A DNA stretch of 64,000 nt from Diphasiastrum complanatum (taxonomy: Eukaryota; Streptophyta; Lycopodiopsida; Lycopodiales; Lycopodiaceae): the NCBI GenBank assembly GCA_029204225.1, contig CM055108.1, positions 22,804,326 to 22,868,325 on the forward strand, in the 5' to 3' direction. Under the pieces are notes generated by a model. That model made no database searches. It was given only the letters and a program-made list of their open reading frames with translations, and was not told where the DNA came from. This document shows, one piece after another, positions 58,169 to 64,000 of this stretch (positions are counted from its first letter, which is position 1; every line of letters starts with the position of its first letter). Both the position numbers and the translations under genes were made by a program.

Positions 58169-60336
58169 AGACTGATTGATTGTGATCAAATCGACAACCA
58201 CGAAACTGGAAGCAAACAGACAATTGTCCAACCCAACAATAGAGACAAATATTGTGGCAGGTGATCTTTCTGTGATTGTACACATTGTGTGATGTCACAG
58301 ACCACCACTTACAAAGCGTACTTGCAAATGTCCAACCCCACTCAACAAGTTAAACAATCATCGCTGGCGTCGATCTTTCTGTGACTGTACACATTGTGTG
58401 ATGGCCTACACCAACACTTACATAAAGGACTTTCCTGGAAATTGTTCACTATTATAATGAGAGCAAGAATATGCTACAAATTCCTGCAATGAGAGAGAGA
58501 GAGAGAGATAGAGAGAGAGAGATCTAGAGAGAGAGAAAGAGAGATTGTTCTCTTCAACCCATATGCAGTCATGCTCCGTCATTATTAAGCCATCTAACAA
58601 CCCTACATCAGACGTGACGTTTAATGCCCTCTATGATTTTTCTTCTCTTGTATTCAATGCCATATTCTATGATTGCCATATAGTCATTGGTTTATCTATC
58701 AATATATCTACATACATACAAAACACACTCACACTAAAACAAACAAACAAAATCAAACACAGCTACAAAGACAAGTGAAACCTGCAAGATTTATTCATCT
58801 TTGAAAAGGTAGACGATGAATGTGGAAACTTTTAGTGATTTGGGCAATCAGAGCACTCTCATTGCTGGGGTATAATGGCTAATGCAGGTCTTTTGGAAGT
58901 AAATATTGACGCAAATAGTATACTATATAGTAATAGTATAGTGTATTGTATACTGGGTAGTGTTGCTGTGATCTGCAGGCGGAAAGCAAAAGCAAGGGAG
59001 TCGGCGTGGGGACGACGGCGTGCTGGACTCAGCTGGAGGCTGTCTAATCCCAGCGAGCAAAGTAGACCGACCATGCCATTTTAATGTGTATTTGGCACCT
59101 TCTCCAACAACTCAAATTGTCACATGGCATTTTAATGTATATTTAACAGTTTGTTAGGCTCTTTACCAGCAACTTGAATGTGGCATGACATATATTGTTA
59201 TATATTCATGTAGTCTTTGGGTAGCATGAAATCGTGCAAGTAAAGGATTCTATGAACTAAGATCCGTTTCACATTGCAAAGCTCCCCTCCATAAAATTTG
59301 CATTCCCCCTCATCCATAAACATCCAAAATTATGATTTTATCCACATGAAGATTGTCAAGGGAAAATCAATACTCAATCCAGTGTTGAAATTAGATGCAC
59401 GTAGTGCCCTTCAAAGGTTAATTTGAGAGCATTTGATGGGCCCTTATAATTTTGGGTTGTCAATATTGTTGAAATTAGATGCACTTCATGCCCTTCAAAG
59501 GTTAATTTGAGCATATTTGATGGGCACTTGTGATTTTGGGTTGTCAACACTGAAGTGCACAATTTGTATGAAACCGTCAAAATGAAGGGCTAAATCTACT
59601 TTAAAATTCATGAGTTAAGGTACTTGTATAAGTTTTAATAAGCACAGGATACATCTATGAACTTGAAATATGACTCTTTGCAAGTTTCTCAACTTAATAC
59701 TTACTCAATACAATGAAATAAGACATTAGATTTACAAACTTCAAAATTCATAGACTTTTTTTTTTTTTGCAACTTGTTATATATAACATACATACAACCT
59801 AGCAATGCTATGTGAGCAATGCATGTGAGGAGCAAGCTCCTAAGATGGCACTTCTTTGTGGTTAGGGATAGAGCCTATCTCAATCAACAACTCTAACCAT
59901 ACAACTCACTCTACCTTTGCTAGAATGTTCATTTTGGGAGAGGCCATCTCAAGAGCTTGGCCCATGAAATCTGAATAATGGATTAAATTGTCAACTTTCA
60001 ACTTAGAATTATCCATTCCATAAATATTCCAATTTAAAATGAGCTTTTCAACTTTTCAACTTTCAATGTTTCAAATTTCAGCCTTCATGTGTCCACTGCT
60101 GTATAGGCTTCATGGAAGTTCAAAGAACTTGTAGGGCCACTAGGCATGATCCATGTAGATTCTAATTGAGGCCTCCAATGATCCATGTAGATTCTAATTG
60201 AGACCTCCAATTTAGTTCCTTTGGAATCGATATGAGAAAGTAAAAAGGTACAATATTATACATTTTTAACTTGGAATTCAGTATAAATAATTGTAAACCA
60301 AAATTTGAATGAAAGCCCTATCATCTGTAAAGTGAT
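56433..60336. other. intergenic region with simple and tandem repeats
   Basis: The first part may be a Copia LTR. No gene was supported. (AG)18 lies at 58130-58165 and a second imperfect (GA)n at 58490-58544. Between them is a diverged direct repeat (58226-58315 and 58329-58425, sharing GATCTTTCTGTGAxTGTACA). A tandem 85-bp repeat at 59383-59552 has units starting GTTGAAATTAGATGCAC at 59383 and 59468. A 32-bp repeat lies at 60147-60210. The frames at 57677-57892 and 58875-59084 are unsupported. Confidence 0.45.
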
Positions 60337-62153
60337 TTGAAGGGCAAGTTCTATGTGAGTACATCACATGTTCGAGCTTCACATCAGTTGAGCGACAAAT
60401 TAGATGAAGAAAGGTTCGCATGTCTGCTCATTGCTAGAACTCCTGTAAACCGAGATGGTTCTGGATCTAGCCAAAGAGACAAAGGCAAGAGCATTGCAGT
60501 ACCAGAAGAATCTCCTAGGAGATCAACGAGAGAGTGAACAGCGCCAACAAGATTTGTGCCAGGCAGCTCGGCTTCTACATCTGAAGAATTTTGTGGAGTC
60601 AGTGGAGAACTACAAACATTCGAGAAAGCCATCGACAGTCCAAAGAAGGACAAATGAATCCAGGCCATGAACGAAGAAATCGAATCCATGAAGAAGAATG
60701 AGGTATGGACACTGCAACCAGTGCTAGAGAAACGGAAAACAGTGCAATGCAAATGGGTTTACAAACTCAAGTCGGACCAAATGGAGACATTTTGAGATAC
60801 AAGTCCAGACTTGTAGCAAAGGATTTTTCTCAGAAGTACGGCATCGACTACGCTGAGACCTTCTCTCCAGTGGTGAAACATGCTTTCTTATGCCTACTAT
60901 TTGCATATGCAGCTGCATATGACCTCATGATTCACATCGTTGATGAGAAGACAACATTCCTACATGGCAAATTAGACGAAGAGGTCTACATGGATCAACC
61001 TCCAGGTTATACACCAAATCACTTCCTACCTATGCATGCCGAATGCACATGAGTATATATGGTCTGAAGCAATCAGCATGACAACGGTATAAGAAGAAAA
61101 ATCAAGCCCTGAAATCTGTAGGATTCGAGCCATTGATAGCCAATTCCAATGTTTATGTGAGAATCACAGATGGGAAGATCATCATTGTTGCTATGTATGT
61201 GGACGACACCCTAATACTATGCAGAAGCAAAGGCCTGATTGCAGGAGTGGAGAATGAGATCTCGATAACAAACCTAGGAGAAGCCAGATGTTATCTAGGC
61301 TTGCAGATTGACCGCGACTATGAAAAAGAAAAGCTATACCTTCATCAATCAAGGTACCCCCAAAAAATTCTAGATGATTTCGGGATGACAGATTGCAAAG
61401 GGACAAATACTCCAATGCTTGTAGGGACAATCCTAACGAACAAGGATTGTTCGAAGATAGAAGAGCAGGAGATGATGCAGCACACGCCTTATAGGAGGCT
61501 GATCAGATCTTTGATGTATCTAGCAGACAACACACGTCCCGACATTGCTTATGCCATGTTTAGAATGAGTCAATTCAGCACGAATCCAAGCTTTGCACAC
61601 TGGAAGATCGCAAAGCGAATCTTACAGTACATTCAGCAGACGAAGGATTATGGGCTGTGTTATTCTTGTGATGCAGATTTCCAGATGCACTCCTACAGTG
61701 ATGCTAGCTGGCATCTCTCAAGGACGACTGTAAAAGTGTCTCAGGAGGGTGCACCATTGCAACAGACACAACAATTATCTAGGTCAGCAAGAAGCAGACC
61801 ATTATAGCTCAATCATCCTGTGAAGTAGAATACATTGCAGCCGCAAAGATGGCCAACGAAATCACATGGCGACGGACTGGGTAAAACCAACCAAGAGCCA
61901 CTGATTCTATAGATGGACAATACTTCTGCAATTCACCTAACGAAGGATCTCGTGTTTCACTCAAGGACAAAACACATCGCAATCAAGTATCACTTGATAA
62001 GGGATCTGGTCACTAGAAGGGAATTGAAGACCAGCTTCATTAGCACGAAGCAAATGGTGGCGGACATGTCCACAAAGGCCCTAGACAAAGGTTTGTTCGA
62101 TAGGTAGAGGAAGAGTCTAGGAGTTATAAAGCTACCACACTTTGAGAGGGAGC
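60337..62153 (+). pseudogene. Copia pol relic: RT and RNase H
   Basis: A linker (SPRRSTRE, then QAMNEEIESMKKNEVWTL in a shifted frame) leads into RT. The frame at 60705-61052 reads GPNGDILRYKSRLVAKDFSQ and GIDYAETFSPVVKHAF, then DEEVYMDQPPGY. The frame at 61133-61807 has the catalytic YVDD in VAMYVDDTLIL, then NLGEARCYLGLQI, YRRLIRSLMYLADNTRPDIA and HWKIAKRILQYIQ. RNase H ends at 61913-62107 with MDNTSAIHLTKDLVFHSRTK and FISTKQMVADMSTKALD. The purine tract TTTGAGAGGGAG precedes the LTR. Stops and frameshifts are many, and the gag and integrase parts were not found upstream. Confidence 0.88.
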
Positions 62154-62574
62154 TGAAAAAATAAATTGTTTTTGGGCGTCGACGCGCTGTGTGGTCTGTC
62201 ACAACAGCGCTTAAGGAATTCTCTGATAATGCAGTAGGTGTTTTATGTAGAAAATTTTCTTGTCTTGAATATGATCGAATGCTTGATTGTCTGATAGTTG
62301 TGTGTTTGTAATCAGCTGGTTTCAATCTTATTTCACACATTGGCTTTACCTTGTTGAATGCATAAGTAAATTCTACGTAGGTCAACAGTGTCTGGCCTCA
62401 CTTTGGAGGATTGTAGATCCTGTCGCAAAGGGCAGTAGACCCGAGGACAGAATCGAATTCCATCTCGGTTTGTTTCTGTGAGAATCTCAACAGCGGAAAC
62501 CAGAGGACGAAACAATTCGTGTCTGGACACCCACTACACCCTTATCAGATCGGCTAGGAGATTTTCTCCCAACA
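62154..62574 (+). repeat. Copia LTR (421 bp)
   Basis: It lies between a purine tract and a primer-binding site: it starts TGAAAAAATAAATTG after GAGAGGGAGC and ends CTCCCAACA before GTGGTATCATAGCAGAG. It therefore acts as the 3' LTR of the unit to its left and as the 5' LTR of the unit to its right. TG...CA ends are present. Confidence 0.75.
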
Positions 62575-62846
62575 GTGGTATCATAGCAGAGATTTCTCAA
62601 CACGATCCTCTACATGGACAACATACACCTGATGAAGGACCCCGTGTTTTATTCACGAACGAAGCACATTGCGATCAAGTATTACTTGATCAGAGAAATG
62701 GTTGAGAAAGACCAGCTAAGAGTTGTGTTCATTCCGACCAAACAGATGTTTGTTGATATATTCACTAAACCCTTAGGGATTGTTTGAGAGGCAAAGAGCT
62801 AGCTTAGAAATCATAAGACTACCACGCTTTGAGAGGGAGCTAAAGA
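62575..62846 (+). pseudogene. second, internally deleted Copia unit: primer site joined to RNase H end
   Basis: The primer-like TGGTATCATAGC is followed within 40 bp by a second RNase H C-terminus in the plus frame from 62612: MDNIHLMKDPVFYSRTKHIA, YYLIREMVEKDQLRVVF and PTKQMFVDIFTKPLG, then a purine tract TTTGAGAGGGAGC. gag, protease, integrase and RT are absent. No LTR follows; Gypsy-type sequence starts soon after. Confidence 0.78.
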
Positions 62847-64000
62847 AGGGATCAAGACCGAGTTGATGACCGCCAACCAGGAACTACAAGATAAAATCCG
62901 CCAGGACGTTGTAGAAGAACCTAAGCATGCACATGACATGCCACAATACTTCAAAGATTACAAGATGGATGAAGTGGTAGTGGTCATGCCCAAGGCTAAG
63001 AGAGAACCCATAGAGGAAACCTCCCAAGGAGCCAATGTTTTATGAAGTTCCAACCAGAACAAAAGAGATAGATCTAGCTGAGAAGGAGAGAGGAAAGTCG
63101 TATGGTATCAGTAGGAAAAGATGTAGAAGGAGAGGAACTTGAGGATCTCAAGGCACTTCTTTGCAAATACCGCGATTGTCTTGCTTGGAACTATGTTGGA
63201 GCTAAAGGGCATCGCCAGATGTTGTGGTTCACACCATTTCACTGGTAGATGGTGCAAACCCATAGTTAGTAGATCCTATCGGTCTAATCCGCACTACACC
63301 CACCTAATCTAAGAAGAATTGAAGAAGCTTCTAGATGTTTCATCTATGAGATGGAACACATTGATTGGGTATCGCCTATCATGGTAGTACCTATGAAAAA
63401 CAGAAAACTTAGAATCTGTGTGGACTACAAGAAGCTGAACGCTATAACCAACAAGGACCATTTTCCTTTACCATTCACGAAAAATGTGTTAGAAAGAATA
63501 GCCGGAGCAGAAGCCTATAGTTTTCTAGATGGGTTTAGTGGCTATAATCATGTGCAGATATCCCCAGAAGATCAACACAAAACTGCATTCTCCACTGAGT
63601 GGGGAATGTATGCCTATAGAGTGATGCCATTTGGATTGTGCAACGCTCCCGACACTTTCCAACGAGTGATGAGTTATGCCTTCAAGGACTTTCTTCGAAA
63701 ATTTCGTAAATATTTTATGGAAAACTTGTGTGTCCACTCTTCTAGAGCCCAACATCTAGGTTAATACTTGCTTTACTTGAGCCAAAGTATACATCTTTAT
63801 GGGGAATTGCAATTATTATCGGAGGTTTGTCCTGAATTTTGCTAAGCTGGCTCGTTTGATCTACCAGATGACCATCCAACTAGAATGGATAGCTGAAGCC
63901 ATTGAGGCTTTTCACAAACTTAAGAAAGCCTTAGTTACTGCACCAATCCTTCGACCCCCTATCTATTGGAAAGAGGTGTGTAAAAGATAGCTCTAAAAAA
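62847..64000 (+). pseudogene. Ty3/Gypsy reverse transcriptase relic
   Basis: The frame at 63351-63764 carries Gypsy RT landmarks: IDWVSPIMVVPMKNRKLRI, CVDYKKLNAITNKDHFPLPF, YSFLDGFSGYNHVQI, KTAFSTEWGMYAYRVMPFGL and CNAPDTFQRVM. Where the family has F(L/V)DD followed by a VYS-type turn, this copy reads FMENLCVHSS, so both catalytic aspartates are replaced. From 63799, NCNYYRRFVLNFAKLA and AFHKLKKALVTAPIL continue into the RT connection region. The upstream part (62863-63345) is broken into several frames and its exact junction with the Copia unit is unclear. The relic may continue beyond the window. Confidence 0.85.

Noticed and set aside
1-64000. CRISPR arrays, operons, rRNA or tRNA genes, organelle DNA inserts
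   Set aside because: No regularly spaced repeats, no compact prokaryotic gene layout and no RNA gene or organelle gene sequence were recognised. tRNA genes could be missed by eye.

Overview
The window looks like nuclear DNA of a land plant, probably a large, repeat-rich genome of the gymnosperm kind. That assignment is an inference from four things. An extensin carries SPPPPSPPPPSPYYYK repeats. There is a spliced plant-type pectate lyase. Plant Copia (Pseudoviridae-type) and Ty3/Gypsy retroelements make up most of the recognisable sequence. A short telomere-like CCCTAAA run lies near 1730. The sequence is AT-rich and gene-poor: three plausible host genes in 64 kb, all with a possible link to the cell wall or apoplast. 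No rRNA, tRNA, organellar insert or bacterial feature was seen.

Layout. 1-4.4 kb is non-coding and holds a 570-bp-period tandem duplication and one arm of a 315-bp dispersed repeat. 4.43-5.42 kb is an extensin on the minus strand. 9.0-23.27 kb is a nest of Copia elements. A minus-strand element (9017-23264, duplication TGTGC) was entered by a plus-strand element (10264-21057, duplication CTTAA), which was entered in turn by a close relative (12204-17271, duplication AACCT). The outermost element lies next to a still older gag relic (23279-23556). 26.25-26.87 kb is a heavily decayed Gypsy integrase on the minus strand. 28.1-30.1 kb is the 3' end of a Copia element with a 1.24-kb LTR; the 5' end of a related element is at 48.3-51.0 kb. 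31.97-34.65 kb is a two-exon gene for a small secreted protein resembling half of a pectin methylesterase/invertase inhibitor, preceded by duplicated CT/TA microsatellites. 35.7-40.35 kb is a 2.54-kb tandem duplication containing minus-strand Copia RT relics, followed by the second arm of the dispersed repeat. 41.4-42.8 kb is a pectate-lyase-like gene whose first exon is not visible. 43.1-43.4 kb has two strong hairpins. 51.3-55.6 kb carries decayed coding sequence on both strands that does not look like a retroelement. 55.6-56.4 kb is a minus-strand Copia gag. 60.3-62.85 kb is a Copia pol end with two RNase H/polypurine ends on either side of one LTR. 62.9-64 kb is a Ty3/Gypsy RT whose catalytic aspartates are replaced; it may run off the window.

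How the parts fit. The three host genes would act in the cell wall or apoplast: a structural glycoprotein, a pectin-cleaving enzyme homologue, and a possible regulator of pectin or sucrose enzymes. They lie tens of kilobases apart and nothing indicates co-regulation. The most unusual signals are a 274-bp LTR family whose ends are not TG...CA although two sets of target duplications fix its borders, in-frame TAG codons shared by two copies of that family, the pectate lyase lacking a conserved acidic segment, and the unclassified coding relics at 51-56 kb. All coordinates and mismatch counts were read by eye.
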